DNA of 64,000 nucleotides from Rhizobium leguminosarum. Lineage in GTDB: Bacteria > Pseudomonadota > Alphaproteobacteria > Rhizobiales > Rhizobiaceae. The notes beneath the pieces are model-generated. The model saw only the letters and a program-made list of their open reading frames with translations. It was not told the DNA's origin and ran no database searches. Position numbers and translations under genes: made by a program. The first letter of the stretch is position 1; the number at the start of each line of letters is the position of its first letter. Where the stretch lies: the NCBI RefSeq assembly GCF_004123835.1, contig NZ_MZMU01000003.1:1488001-1552000 (forward strand). The letters run 5' to 3'. Shown in pieces: positions 17,148-26,681 of the stretch.

Positions 17148-19328
17148 ATGTCCGGCGTAGCTCGTGATCAGGATGTGGACATCGACCTCGGCCAGTTGGT
17201 CCGTGCGGTCTGGGCGCGCCGCCTGCGGATTTTGACAATCACCCTCGTGGGGGCGGGCGTCGCCTTTGCCGGCGCCAAGATTATGTCGCCGCAATATCGC
17301 AGCGAAACGCGCATCCTCATCGAACCCCGTGCGCCGGCTTTCGCCAGCACGCAGCAGGCCAATGACGCCAGCGCCGGTCCGCTGATGGATGAACTGAATA
17401 TCGCCAGCCAGGTGCAGCTTCTGCAATCGGCCGATCTTCTCAAGAAGGTCATCAACGATCTGAAGCTTTATAACCTGCCGGAATTCGACGATGCCGCCAG
17501 CGGCTCGGCCATGAGCAGTATTCTGGTGAAGCTGCACCTGAAGAAGAACCCGCTGGAAAATCCGCCGGAAGAGCGCGTCATCGATGCCTTCGTCGAACGC
17601 CTGCAGGTCTATCAGGTGCCGGGTTCACGCGTCATCGGCATCACTTTCACTTCCAAGGATCCGAAGCTCGCCGCCGCCATCCCGAACGCCATGGCGAATG
17701 TTTATCTTTCGACCCAGAGCGGCGCCAAGCTCGATTCCAATTCCGAGGCGACCCGCTGGCTGGAGCCGGAGATCGAAGGTCTGCGCCGGAAGGTCAGTGA
17801 AGCCGAGAAGAAGGTCGCCGAATACCGCACCTCGCACGGGCTGTTGCAGACGAACGGCACGACCACTTTTCCGGCCCAGCAACTGAACGATATTTCCGCT
17901 GAGCTGACCCGCGTGCGGGGCGACAAGGCCAATGCCGAGGCGAGGGCGCAGGCGGTGCGCAATGCACTGTCTTCGGGCGAAGCCTCCGACACGTTGCCTG
18001 ACATCATGTCCTCCCAGGCGATCCAGCGGCTGAAGGCGACGGAATCCGGCCTGCAGTCGCAGATCTCCGATCTGCAGACCAGCCTTCTCAACAACCATCC
18101 ACGGCTGAAAAGCCTGCGCGCCCAGCTCTCCGATATCCGCACCCAGATCCGCCAGGAGACGCAGAAGATCCTGGCGAGCATCGAGAACGAGTCGAAGGTC
18201 GCGGATCTGAGGGCGAGCGAGCTCGAGCGCCAGTCGGACACGGTGCAGGCAAACAGCGCCCGCGCCGGTGAGGACGAGGTCGGTCTCAATGCGCTGGAGC
18301 GCGAGGCGAACGCCCAGCGCCAGCTGCTCGAAACCTATCTGGTGCGCTACCGCGAGGCCGCTTCCCGCGCCGACAGCAATTCGAGCCCGGCCGATGCCCG
18401 GATCGTTTCGAGGGCCGTCGAGCCGGTCGATCCTTATTTCCCGAAGGTGGTGCCGATCGTCGTCGTCGCTGCCGTCGCGACGCTGATCATGAGCGCCATC
18501 GTCATCATGCTGGCCGAACTCTTCAGTGGCCGGGCACTCCGCCCGACAGATGCGGCTTCAGAGACAATCGAGGCAGAAGCAGTCGTCGAGGAGAAACATG
18601 TGCCGCAGGCCGCTCCGATCGCCGCTGCCGTCGGAAAACCCGTTCAGCCGAGCATGCTCGCCGTCGTCGCGGACGAAGAGGATACGATCGAGGACGTGAA
18701 GGTTGCCGATGAGGGGCCAGAGGACGAGCCGGAGGATGACAATGAATTCTCCGTCGCCTCAGTTGCGGATTATCTCACCGGCAGCCGCGCCCCGTTGGCA
18801 ATCGCCATATCTCCGACTGGTGACAATGGCTCGGCGGCGACGGTTTCGCTGACCCGCATGCTCGCCGATGCCGGCCACCGCGTCATCCTGATCGATATGA
18901 CCGGCTCCGGCTACCCCACGGAACTGATGGCCGAGGACCAGGCCGCCCTTGGCGTCACCGATCTGCTTTGCGGCGAGGCCGCCTTCGGCGACACGATCCA
19001 CGGCGACCGCCTTTCCGATGCCCATCTGATCCCCCAGGGCCAGAGCGACGTGCGCCGCGCCATGCGTGGTGTCGACCGGCTGTCGTTGCTGCTCGATGCG
19101 CTCGCCGCCGCCTACGACCTCGTGGTGGTCGAATGCGGTTCGGCCGATGTCGCCGGCGTCTCGCGGCTGACGCGCAGCCGGGACGTCGAGATCATCCTCT
19201 CGCTGCCTGAGGTTGAGGAGACCATTTTCGTGGCACTGATGACGGAATTCCAGGCTGCCGGCTATGAGCGCGTCGTGCTGATGTCGGGCGGCGAAGGGGC
19301 CGAGCAGACACTCGGCCAGGCCGCTTGA
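17148..19328 (+). CDS. Wzc/ExoP-like polysaccharide co-polymerase with degenerate kinase domain
   Basis: A 726-residue inner-membrane protein. GGAG precedes the ATG at 17148. A Wzz domain and first helix lie at about 12-50, a long periplasmic coiled coil at about 190-390, and a second helix near 440-465. An acidic linker follows. The cytoplasmic end (about 545-720) keeps the layout of a BY-kinase/MinD domain: AIAISPTGDNGSAATVSL, VILIDMTGSG and DLVVVECGSADVAGV. The P-loop Lys of Walker A is missing and the Asp pair of Walker A' is broken, and no tyrosine cluster ends the chain. It should set chain length but is unlikely to bind ATP or phosphorylate. Confidence 0.9.
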   Translation: MSGVARDQDVDIDLGQLVRAVWARRLRILTITLVGAGVAFAGAKIMSPQYRSETRILIEPRAPAFASTQQANDASAGPLMDELNIASQVQLLQSADLLKKVINDLKLYNLPEFDDAASGSAMSSILVKLHLKKNPLENPPEERVIDAFVERLQVYQVPGSRVIGITFTSKDPKLAAAIPNAMANVYLSTQSGAKLDSNSEATRWLEPEIEGLRRKVSEAEKKVAEYRTSHGLLQTNGTTTFPAQQLNDISAELTRVRGDKANAEARAQAVRNALSSGEASDTLPDIMSSQAIQRLKATESGLQSQISDLQTSLLNNHPRLKSLRAQLSDIRTQIRQETQKILASIENESKVADLRASELERQSDTVQANSARAGEDEVGLNALEREANAQRQLLETYLVRYREAASRADSNSSPADARIVSRAVEPVDPYFPKVVPIVVVAAVATLIMSAIVIMLAELFSGRALRPTDAASETIEAEAVVEEKHVPQAAPIAAAVGKPVQPSMLAVVADEEDTIEDVKVADEGPEDEPEDDNEFSVASVADYLTGSRAPLAIAISPTGDNGSAATVSLTRMLADAGHRVILIDMTGSGYPTELMAEDQAALGVTDLLCGEAAFGDTIHGDRLSDAHLIPQGQSDVRRAMRGVDRLSLLLDALAAAYDLVVVECGSADVAGVSRLTRSRDVEIILSLPEVEETIFVALMTEFQAAGYERVVLMSGGEGAEQTLGQAA

Positions 19329-19331
19329 AGA

Positions 19332-20573
19332 TTAGCCGATCCGTGCCCGGATACCCTGGGCGAATTTATAGAGCTTCGGGCGGGCCTTGATGTGCGCCTT
19401 GCCGCGGGTGACCATCCGGTGGGCGGCGCCGGCGACGACGCCGAACGGCGATACCGGCAGCACCACGTCGTAATGCACGGTCTCGACCGGCGCCCAGGAA
19501 CGCTTGTAGGTCTGGTCGCCGAGGCCGAAATCGAACAGCGCGACGCCCTTGCCATGCAATCCCGAGATGGTCTGCCAATAGAGAAATTCGCCGGGGCTCG
19601 TATCCGGCACGAGCTCTTCATCGATCGCGCCGAACTGGCAGATGATATGGTCACCCTTGCGCGAAATCCCCGAAATCGCGGCGATCTTACCCTCATGCTC
19701 GCCCTTGAGCCGGAGCATATGCATCTGCAGCCCGAAGTACTGCCTGGTGTCGTCCTGCTTGTCGATGAGACCGTGCAGGAAGGTCTGCGTTTCCCTGTCG
19801 GCAAAAACGTCGGGCAGGCCGAGGCTGGCGAAGCGGGCGCTTTTCAGGCGGAAGAAGATATCGAGCAGGCCGTGCTGTTCTGCCGATGTCTCGGGAATGA
19901 CGTATGCGAAGCCGCCGGCCGCCTCGAGACGCTTCAACTGAACACGGAATTTCTTGCGCCGGTTCTTGGCGTTGAGCTGCTTCAGCGTGTCCTCGAAAGC
20001 GGTAAGGAACGGCAGCTGATAGGCGTGATTCTGGTTCTGCACCATCGGCAGCCCGGCGAGTGGGCTCTCTCGCCCGCGCCATTCCAGCGGAATGTTCTGC
20101 AGCAGCAGCAGATCGGCGCGGCCCTTCAGCGCATGCCGGAGCCGGCCGGCGAACTCATGGGGGTCGATGGTCCTGCCTGCTTCGGCAAAGCTCTCTGCGA
20201 ACAGGCCGGTATTGATATTGCTGTGATCGGCGGCAATGAATTTCGCCGTCCTGAGGCCGCGAGACTTGACGATCTCGACCGGCAGAATGAAGGAGGTCTG
20301 ACCCGCATGAGTGGCTTTGAGGATCGCAAGCGGCCGCTGGAAGGCGCTCACCCAGGCGGCGCACCAGTCGTAGCTCTGATGCAGGGACTGGAGGTTGTCG
20401 CGCTCCAGCGCCCGCCAGTCATCCTCCAGCGGCTGCATTACGTCGAAGACTTCGATGTCGAGTTGGGCCATGGCGAGTTTCATGCTCAGCTGGCGCAGGC
20501 GCGAAATGGCCGTATCGGCCAGCGCCACGTCGTCGGACGGCTGTTCATGGACATCGAGCTTTTGCGTCTGCAC
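19332..20573 (-). CDS. GNAT / CelD-BcsL family acetyltransferase
   Basis: A 413-residue protein of the Acetyltransf_6 (CelD/BcsL, FemAB-like) family. The GTG start at 20573 has GGAG seven bases upstream. Visible landmarks are DWRALERDNLQSLHQSYDWC near residue 52-70, LNAKNRRKKFRVQLKRLEAAG near 195, and the C-terminal SPGEFLYWQTISGLHGKG and FDFGLGDQTYKRSW, which are typical of this family. Relatives act in cellulose and extracellular polysaccharide synthesis, probably adding acyl groups to sugars. It converges on the co-polymerase gene with a 3-bp gap, so it belongs to the same locus. Confidence 0.85.
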   Translation of the reverse strand: MQTQKLDVHEQPSDDVALADTAISRLRQLSMKLAMAQLDIEVFDVMQPLEDDWRALERDNLQSLHQSYDWCAAWVSAFQRPLAILKATHAGQTSFILPVEIVKSRGLRTAKFIAADHSNINTGLFAESFAEAGRTIDPHEFAGRLRHALKGRADLLLLQNIPLEWRGRESPLAGLPMVQNQNHAYQLPFLTAFEDTLKQLNAKNRRKKFRVQLKRLEAAGGFAYVIPETSAEQHGLLDIFFRLKSARFASLGLPDVFADRETQTFLHGLIDKQDDTRQYFGLQMHMLRLKGEHEGKIAAISGISRKGDHIICQFGAIDEELVPDTSPGEFLYWQTISGLHGKGVALFDFGLGDQTYKRSWAPVETVHYDVVLPVSPFGVVAGAAHRMVTRGKAHIKARPKLYKFAQGIRARIG

Positions 20574-20692
20574 GGTTTTCTCCGGTCAAGAATGCTGAAC
20601 GGAAAGGTAGGTATGCCGGACGTATATTTGGTTTAACCGCAGGCGATGGGCGAGGTTTTCCGCAGATCACGGTTATTCGGCCGTTAACGGCC

Positions 20693-20800
20693 CTAAAGCA
20701 TGTCGCGCAAAAGTGTGCAGCGGTTTTGCGACAACGACGTGCGTAAAAACAAAGACCTAAAGCGCGACAAGCGAATCTGAAAGATCGCGACGCGCTTTAG
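20693..20800. repeat. 108-bp dispersed repeat, copy 1 (shared with 55892-55999)
   Basis: The element is bounded by CTAAAGC and its inverse GCTTTAG. Inside are two palindromic parts, AAAGTGTGCAGCGGTTTTG and GCGCGACAAGCG..GATCGCGACGCGC. Copy 2 at 55892-55999 aligns along the whole length with about a dozen differences, and a diverged copy lies at 55275-55365. The right edge supplies the TAA stop of the DUF2842 gene. It resembles RIME-type rhizobial mosaic repeats; the family name is from memory. Confidence 0.85.
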
Positions 20801-21006
20801 CGCTGCGGTGGTCCGGCCATCCATTTAATGATCACCATCGCCGGCAATACCCAGAGCAGACCGGTGAGCAGGAAATAGAGCAGATGTCCCCACCAGGGCG
20901 CGTTGCCGAGCGTTGCCACCGCGATCGTATTCGCCACCAGCGCATAGACGACCACGAGCACGATGATGAGGATCGTGCCGATGAATTTGCGGAGGCGGAC
21001 GGGCAT
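20797..21006 (-). CDS. DUF2842 small membrane protein
   Basis: A 69-residue inner-membrane protein with two helices (about 8-28, [20 protein letters not shown], and 40-62, [21 protein letters not shown]). The pair and the GPPQR-type tail match DUF2842. The gene is divergent from ctaA, an arrangement common in alphaproteobacteria. The TAA stop lies inside the dispersed repeat at 20693-20800. Function is unknown; a link to cytochrome oxidase assembly is suggested only by the neighbour. Confidence 0.85.
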   Translation of the reverse strand: MPVRLRKFIGTILIIVLVVVYALVANTIAVATLGNAPWWGHLLYFLLTGLLWVLPAMVIIKWMAGPPQR

Positions 21007-21121
21007 CGGTTATCTCTCGGCATGGAGGGGTCGAACCGGCGCGACGGCATGCCGCAAAGGTTCGGGGCTTGTTTTGCATGAGCCGGTGGGGCAAATCAAC
21101 TGCCGGATAGAAGGAGACATC

Positions 21122-22225
21122 ATGGCCGTCGCAAACCCGACCACGGAACAGGCGATCCTGAGCGAAATGCGCAAGCAGAATCGCGACCGCCGCGCCTTGC
21201 GCCTCTGGCTCGGCTTCGTGCTTTTGGCGCTCTTCTGTCTCGTGCTCGTCGGCGGCGCCACGCGGCTGACCAATTCCGGCCTGTCGATCACCGAGTGGAA
21301 GCCGATTCATGGCGTCATCCCGCCGCTGTCCGCCGCCGAATGGGAGGAGGAATTCCGCCTCTACCAGCGCATTCCCGAATTTCAGCAGTTGAACAGTTCC
21401 ATGACCGTCGATGAGTTCAAGGGCATCTTCTGGTGGGAATGGGCGCACCGGCTGATCGCGCGTGCCATCGGCGTGATCTTCGCGCTGCCGCTCATCTATT
21501 TCTGGCTGACCGGGCGGATCGAAAAGCGCCTGCGCTGGCCGCTCGTCGGCATCCTGGCGCTCGGCGGCCTGCAGGGGTTTATCGGTTGGTGGATGGTGTC
21601 CTCGGGGCTTTCCGTCCGCACCGACGTCAGCCAGTACAGGCTGGCGACGCATCTCGTCATGGCCTGCCTGATCTTTGCCGCCTGCATGTGGATCATGCGT
21701 GGTCTCTCACCGCATTCCGACGATCCGCAGCCGGCACGAAGCTCGCGCGGTTTTGCCGCCGCGATCGCCATTTTCTCACTGTTCCAGATCTATCTCGGCG
21801 CGCTGGTGGCGGGGCTTGATGCCGGTTTCTCCTACAATACCTGGCCGCTGATGGATGGCGCCGTCATCCCTTCCGATCTGCTGATCCAGCAGCCCTTCTG
21901 GATCAATGCTTTCGAGAACCCGAAGACGGTGCAGTTCATCCATCGCATCGGCGCCTATACGCTCTTCGCATTGACGCTGATCAACATGGTGATCGCCCTT
22001 CGCGCAGCACCTTGGACCACCCACGCACGCCGCGCCATCCTGCTTTTCGTGCTGGTCACGCTGCAGGCAGCGATCGGCATAGCGACACTGCTGATGCAGG
22101 TGCCGCTTCACTGGGGCCTGCTGCACCAGGCCGGCGCGCTTGTCGTTTTCGGCTTCGCGGTTGCCAACTGGCGCGGCTTTTACGGCGAATATCCGCACGG
22201 GACGATGATCGCCGAGCGCGATTGA
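21122..22225 (+). CDS. ctaA: Heme A synthase (COX15/CtaA)
   Basis: A 367-residue integral membrane monooxygenase that converts heme O to heme A for aa3-type oxidases. GAAGGAGACATC precedes the ATG at 21122; the frame is open further upstream but that part opposes the DUF2842 gene. Eight helices are visible. The alphaproteobacterial COX15 signature is present: [19 protein letters not shown], the histidine of [38 protein letters not shown] and [13 protein letters not shown]. These give the conserved His residues for two hemes. Size matches type-2 CtaA. It is monocistronic as far as can be seen. Confidence 0.95.
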   Translation: MAVANPTTEQAILSEMRKQNRDRRALRLWLGFVLLALFCLVLVGGATRLTNSGLSITEWKPIHGVIPPLSAAEWEEEFRLYQRIPEFQQLNSSMTVDEFKGIFWWEWAHRLIARAIGVIFALPLIYFWLTGRIEKRLRWPLVGILALGGLQGFIGWWMVSSGLSVRTDVSQYRLATHLVMACLIFAACMWIMRGLSPHSDDPQPARSSRGFAAAIAIFSLFQIYLGALVAGLDAGFSYNTWPLMDGAVIPSDLLIQQPFWINAFENPKTVQFIHRIGAYTLFALTLINMVIALRAAPWTTHARRAILLFVLVTLQAAIGIATLLMQVPLHWGLLHQAGALVVFGFAVANWRGFYGEYPHGTMIAERD

Positions 22226-22363
22226 AGCTGGGCCTCACCGTGGCGCCGCGGACCGATGTAATCGTTCACGACCAACGGGCGCTTGCTGACTTAAACGTGT
22301 AATATTGCATCGATATATGCAACTGGGTTAGGTTCGGCGAACGGCGACAGCGTGGAGGGGGCG

Positions 22364-23529
22364 ATGTCCAATAATTATGCCGGAATGCGCAGGGCATTGG
22401 AGGGGCAACCGAAGGGAACGATCGAGCGCTGCGCGCAACGCCTTCTCGACATTCGCAAGACGCTAACGCCATTGCGCACCCAGAAGAAAGACAGCTCGCT
22501 CTTGCTGGCGACCTGGAACATCCGCGATTTCGATTCCAACAAATTCGGCTTCGGTCCACGCCTGCCGGAGACCTTTTATTATATCGCCGAGATGATCGCC
22601 TGCTTCGATCTGGTGGCGATCCAGGAGGTCAACCGCGATCTTTCGGCCCTGGAAAAGGTGATGAAGATTCTCGGCCGGGAATGGGACTATATCGCAACGG
22701 ATACGACGGCCGGGTCCGGCGGCAATTCCGAGCGCATGGCCTTCGTCTACAACACCGAGAAGGTCTGGTTTCGCAAGGTCGCCGGGGAAATCGTGCTGCC
22801 GGACGGCCATCTCGTCGTTTCGAGCAAGAAGGTCAAGGCTCCGAAGAATCAGCCCGACGTCGAGCCGAAGACCGTCGAGATGGAACAGCAATTCGCCCGC
22901 AGCCCGTTTCTCGTGGCGTTCCAGTCCGGCTGGTTCCGCTTCAGCCTCTGCACCGTGCATATCTATTATGGCGCCGACTCCGGCCCGCAGTTGAAGAGGC
23001 GCATTGGCGAGATCGAACGGCTCGTCGAATTCTTCGCCGAGCGGCAGGACGAGGCGAGCACCCAGGAACTTGACCGGAGCGGCGCCGTCGAAAACTACAT
23101 CCTGCTCGGCGATTTCAACGTCGTCAGCCCTGAGCACAAGACGATGAAGGCTCTGAAAAGCCATGGTTTCGTGGTCCCGGCCGAAATCGACGGCGAGAAA
23201 GTGCGCAAGCTCGGCGACCATTTCTATGACCAGATTGCCGTGCGCGTTATGGATAAGCGGTTTAAGGTGATCACCGGCGGCATGGTCGACATGTATGCCG
23301 ATGTCTTCCGCTCCAATGACGGGGATAGGCAATTTATGCCGGACATCTGCCGAAAAGCGATCCGGAGACCAACCCGGAATTCAAGGCGAAGACGCCGGAA
23401 GCGCTCTATGAGAAATGGCGGACCTGGCAGATGTCGGATCATGCACCGCTCTGGCTGGAGATCGACACGGATTTCGCAGAGGATTACCTACAGAAGATCG
23501 CCAGCGGCAAAAATCCACAACCGGTCTAA
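22364..23529 (+). pseudogene. Endonuclease/exonuclease/phosphatase family gene, frameshifted
   Basis: The reading frame from ATG 22364 carries the EEP fold: LLATWNIRDFD with metal-site Asn, AIQEVNRD with catalytic Glu, and ILLGDFNVV. At about 23322-23326 the frame leaves the family and turns Arg-rich. One base back, the next frame reads AIYAGHLPKSDPETNPEF and then the essential SDHAPLWLEID motif, ending with TAA at 23527-23529. Restoring one base in GGGATAGGC (for instance an A) would join the two parts into a protein of about 388 residues. So the strain gene is inactive or the base is a sequencing error. The role may be nuclease or phosphodiesterase. Confidence 0.85.
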
Positions 23530-24317
23530 CGCAATACGCTGTCGAGCAGCGGCATGCCGATGATTGCAGAGGCGGCGATCAGGATGTAGCAGGCGATGCG
23601 GAAGGTTCGTTCCTTAGCAAGCCCGAACAGTTTCGAGCCGCCGTAGAGCCCGACCACATAACTCGGCAGGATGACGACGGTGAGCGCAAAGACGGCGGGC
23701 ACGAACAGTCCGCCGATATAATAGCTGATGGCGCTGAAGACGGACGAGATCGAGAAGTAGAGCACGACATTCGCCCTGACGCGGGTGAAGTCGCTCTTGC
23801 CGCCGAGCCAGTAGGCGACGACCGGCGGCCCGCCGAGCTGCGCAGCGCCGCTGAAAAGCCCGGCGATCAGCCCGACTCCGCTGGTGAGCGGTGCGGACGC
23901 CTCCCCGTGATAGCGCCATCCCGATACCAGCAGCGCGAGCAAGGAGATGGCGATGATCGTGATACTCCAGCGCAACAGCATCGGGTCGAGCAGCGCCAGC
24001 ATCGCCGTGCCGGCCGGGACGCCGAGCGCGGCACCCGCCGCCATGACGAAAACCTCGGGTCGGTTGGCGCCGCGCCAGGCCGGCGGGATCATCCCAAGTG
24101 TGGCAATGCCGTCAATGACGAGCAGGATCGGTGAGATCAGCTTCGGCCCGACGATCGCGCCGCCGAGCGGAATGAAGATCAACGCGGCGCCAAAGCCCGA
24201 AAAGCCGCGGGCAAGCCCGGCGATGAAGGCAAATGCCATCAGCGCATAGATGCCATGATCGGGCAAGGCTGCGGCAAACCATGCGCCGACGCCAGCGATA
24301 AGCGCATCCAGCGTCAT
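23526..24317 (-). CDS. TSUP (TauE/SafE) family permease
   Basis: A 263-residue inner-membrane protein with seven or eight helices. The start at 24317 has GGAG upstream and gives the normal family length; the frame is open to 24476. Family signatures are FIAGLARGFSGFGAALIFIP near residue 30 and the second half-repeat GLIAGLFSGAAQLGGPPVVAY near 155. TSUP proteins move sulfite, sulfoacetate and related organosulfur anions, usually as exporters. Its stop codon overlaps the end of the convergent EEP gene. The exact substrate is not clear. Confidence 0.9.
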   Translation of the reverse strand: MTLDALIAGVGAWFAAALPDHGIYALMAFAFIAGLARGFSGFGAALIFIPLGGAIVGPKLISPILLVIDGIATLGMIPPAWRGANRPEVFVMAAGAALGVPAGTAMLALLDPMLLRWSITIIAISLLALLVSGWRYHGEASAPLTSGVGLIAGLFSGAAQLGGPPVVAYWLGGKSDFTRVRANVVLYFSISSVFSAISYYIGGLFVPAVFALTVVILPSYVVGLYGGSKLFGLAKERTFRIACYILIAASAIIGMPLLDSVLR

Positions 24318-24501
24318 GACATCGGCTCCGTGATTCGGGATGGGCAGCGAGGAAGGATCCGGTTTCATAGCCCAATCGTCATCGATGATCGAGCGCGAAA
24401 GCGATGCTGCGGCCGCCGATGCAAGCGGCCGCGGAAAGATCATGATGAAGACATCGATACAAAGCTCGAACGGCATCCACGCTGATGCCGTCGTCTGCGC
24501 C

Positions 24502-25434
24502 TTACGAGGCGAGCATCAGGTCCATGTTCTGGACGGCAGCGCCCGACGCCCCCTTGCCGAGATTGTCGAGCAGCGCCACCAAATTGACCTGCGAAGCGCC
24601 TGGTGTGCCGAAGACGAATAGCTTCATCGTGTCCTTGCCTTCGAGCTCGATGGCATTGACGCGGGGCAGGGCCTTACTTTCGGCCAACGGCACGACACTG
24701 ACGATATCCTGGCCGGCATAATGGGCAACGAGGGCGGCATGGATGCTCTCCATCGTCGTGCCCTCGGCGAGATCGTCGAGATGCAGCGGCACCTGCACGA
24801 TCATCCCTTGCGCGAACTTGCCGACCGACGGCGAGAAGATCGGCGCGCGGTCGAGCAGGCCATGCACGGTCATCTCGGGCACGTGTTTGTGGGTGAGCGG
24901 CAGGCCGTAGAGGAAATGCGGCGCGGTGATCGCATCCGGGTGATCCGGGTTTTCCATCTGCGCGATCATCTGCTTGCCGCCGCCGCTATAGCCGGAGACC
25001 GCGTTGACCGTGACGGGATAACCGTCCGGCAGAATGCCGGCGGCGCGCAGCGGCCGGATAAGGCCGATCGCTCCGGTGGGATAGCAGCCGGGATTGGCGA
25101 CGAAACGAGCGGCAGCGATCTTGTCGGCCTGCTGCTTGTCCATTTCCGCAAAACCATAGGCCCAGGCGGGATTGACGCGGAAGGCGGTCGAGGTGTCGAT
25201 GACGCGCACATTGTTATTGGCTGAAACCATCTGCACCGCTTCCTTCGACGCATCGTCGGGCAGGCAGAGAATGGCGATGTCGGCGCCGTTCAGCATGTCC
25301 TCGCGCATGGCGGCGTTGCGCCGCTCGGCTTCGGGTATGGACAGAAGTTCGACATCGCGGCGGCCGGCCATACGCGTGCGGATCTGCAGACCCGTCGTGC
25401 CGTGTTCGCCGTCGATGAAGATTTTCGGTGCCAT
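24502..25434 (-). CDS. argC: N-acetyl-gamma-glutamyl-phosphate reductase
   Basis: A 310-residue enzyme that reduces N-acetylglutamyl phosphate to the semialdehyde, third step of arginine synthesis, using NADPH. It has the short type-2 ArgC layout: Rossmann start [19 protein letters not shown], the nucleophile Cys117 in NPGCYPTG and the basic motif [11 protein letters not shown] with the catalytic His. The Gly-rich stretch [14 protein letters not shown] follows the Cys. It lies 60 bp from speB on the same strand, so co-transcription of arginine-related functions is likely. Confidence 0.95.
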   Translation of the reverse strand: MAPKIFIDGEHGTTGLQIRTRMAGRRDVELLSIPEAERRNAAMREDMLNGADIAILCLPDDASKEAVQMVSANNNVRVIDTSTAFRVNPAWAYGFAEMDKQQADKIAAARFVANPGCYPTGAIGLIRPLRAAGILPDGYPVTVNAVSGYSGGGKQMIAQMENPDHPDAITAPHFLYGLPLTHKHVPEMTVHGLLDRAPIFSPSVGKFAQGMIVQVPLHLDDLAEGTTMESIHAALVAHYAGQDIVSVVPLAESKALPRVNAIELEGKDTMKLFVFGTPGASQVNLVALLDNLGKGASGAAVQNMDLMLAS

Positions 25435-25494
25435 GTTAAACCTGCGCTTTCAATGGGTTCTGAAGGTTTCCGGATTCAGTTTGAGGATGATAGG

Positions 25495-26457
25495 TCAGCC
25501 TTGTGACACGGCGATGGCGCGTCGCTCGGCATGAAGCCCCAGCATATACATCGCCACCGTTGCCCCCGCAATGGCGGTGATGTCGGCATGATCGTAGGGC
25601 GGCGATACCTCGACGACATCGGCGCCGCGGATATCGAGCTGGTGCAGACGCTGCAGCACCGAGAGGATCTTGGCGCTCGATGGCCCGCCTGAAACCGGCG
25701 TGCCGGTGCCCGGCGCAAAGGCCGGATCGAGGCAATCGATATCGAAGGTGAGATAGGCCGGCGCCCCGCGCGTCTGGGAGATGATCGCCGAGGCGATATC
25801 GCTGGCGCTCATCTCCTCGACCTGATGACCGTAGAGAATATTGACGCCGCAATCCTCAGGCGCATGGGTGCGGATGCCGATCTGAATGGAGCGGTCGGGA
25901 TCGATGATGCCTTCGCGCGCGGCCCGCGCCACGAAAGAACCGTGGTCGATGCGGCGTTCCTCGTCGAACCAGGTATCCTGGTGCGCGTCGAACTGCACGA
26001 GAGCGAGGGGGCCATGTTTTGCCACATGCGCTTTCAGCAGCGGCCAGGTGACGTAATGATCGCCGCCGAGCGTCAGCAGGAAGGCGCCGCTGTCGAGGAT
26101 GACATTCGCCTGGCGTTCGATAGCGGCTGGCGTGTCCTGATGATTGCCATAGTCGAGCAGGCAATCGCCGTAGTCGATCACGGCCATTTCGGCGAAGAGA
26201 TCGCGGTTGAAGGGATATTGCGCATCATTGTCGAAGATCGCCGAGGCGCGCCGGATCGCCTGCGGCCCGAAGCGTGTGCCCGGCCTGTTCGATGTGGCGG
26301 CATCGAAGGGAATGCCCCAGACGGCGACGTCGACGCCGGCGAGCTCCTTGGTGAAGCGGCGGCGCATAAAGGACAGCGCGCCGGCAAAGGTCGGATCGCT
26401 GGCGGCGGAGGTCAGGCTGGTCGCCGTGAAGGCGTGGTCAATCGATCTGTTCGCCAA
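25495..26457 (-). CDS. speB: Agmatinase
   Basis: A 320-residue ureohydrolase that splits agmatine to putrescine and urea. The start is a TTG (26455-26457), with AAGGAG six bases upstream; the resulting N-terminus MANRSIDHAF gives the normal family length, while the frame is open to 26706. The Mn-binding motifs are all present: GGDHYVT, DAHQDT and FDIDCLDPAFAPGTGTP. The region GIRTHAPEDCGV resembles E. coli SpeB. It sits upstream of argC on the same strand. A related guanidino-acid hydrolase cannot be excluded. Confidence 0.9.
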   Translation of the reverse strand: MANRSIDHAFTATSLTSAASDPTFAGALSFMRRRFTKELAGVDVAVWGIPFDAATSNRPGTRFGPQAIRRASAIFDNDAQYPFNRDLFAEMAVIDYGDCLLDYGNHQDTPAAIERQANVILDSGAFLLTLGGDHYVTWPLLKAHVAKHGPLALVQFDAHQDTWFDEERRIDHGSFVARAAREGIIDPDRSIQIGIRTHAPEDCGVNILYGHQVEEMSASDIASAIISQTRGAPAYLTFDIDCLDPAFAPGTGTPVSGGPSSAKILSVLQRLHQLDIRGADVVEVSPPYDHADITAIAGATVAMYMLGLHAERRAIAVSQG

Positions 26458-26681
26458 GTCATGCTCCTTTTTTCGGTCGCAAAACCATAGTCGCGTTCGA
26501 TGCGGACGCTGCATTGCATCATCACCGTTCGACGCCAAAGCGTCGGGTGGCGGGTCTCGCAAAGGAGTTGGCTGATCCCTTGCGCGCAGAAAGGGGTAGG
26601 CGAGGTACCCGCAGATTTCAAGCCATCGATCGGATGACGGCCGCTCGTTCCGGTCGAGCGGCCGTTCTTGACTATCTGCTC

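Noticed and set aside
19392..20636. 414-codon plus-strand frame over the CelD/BcsL gene
   Set aside because: Shadow of the minus-strand gene, which has family motifs and a ribosome site.
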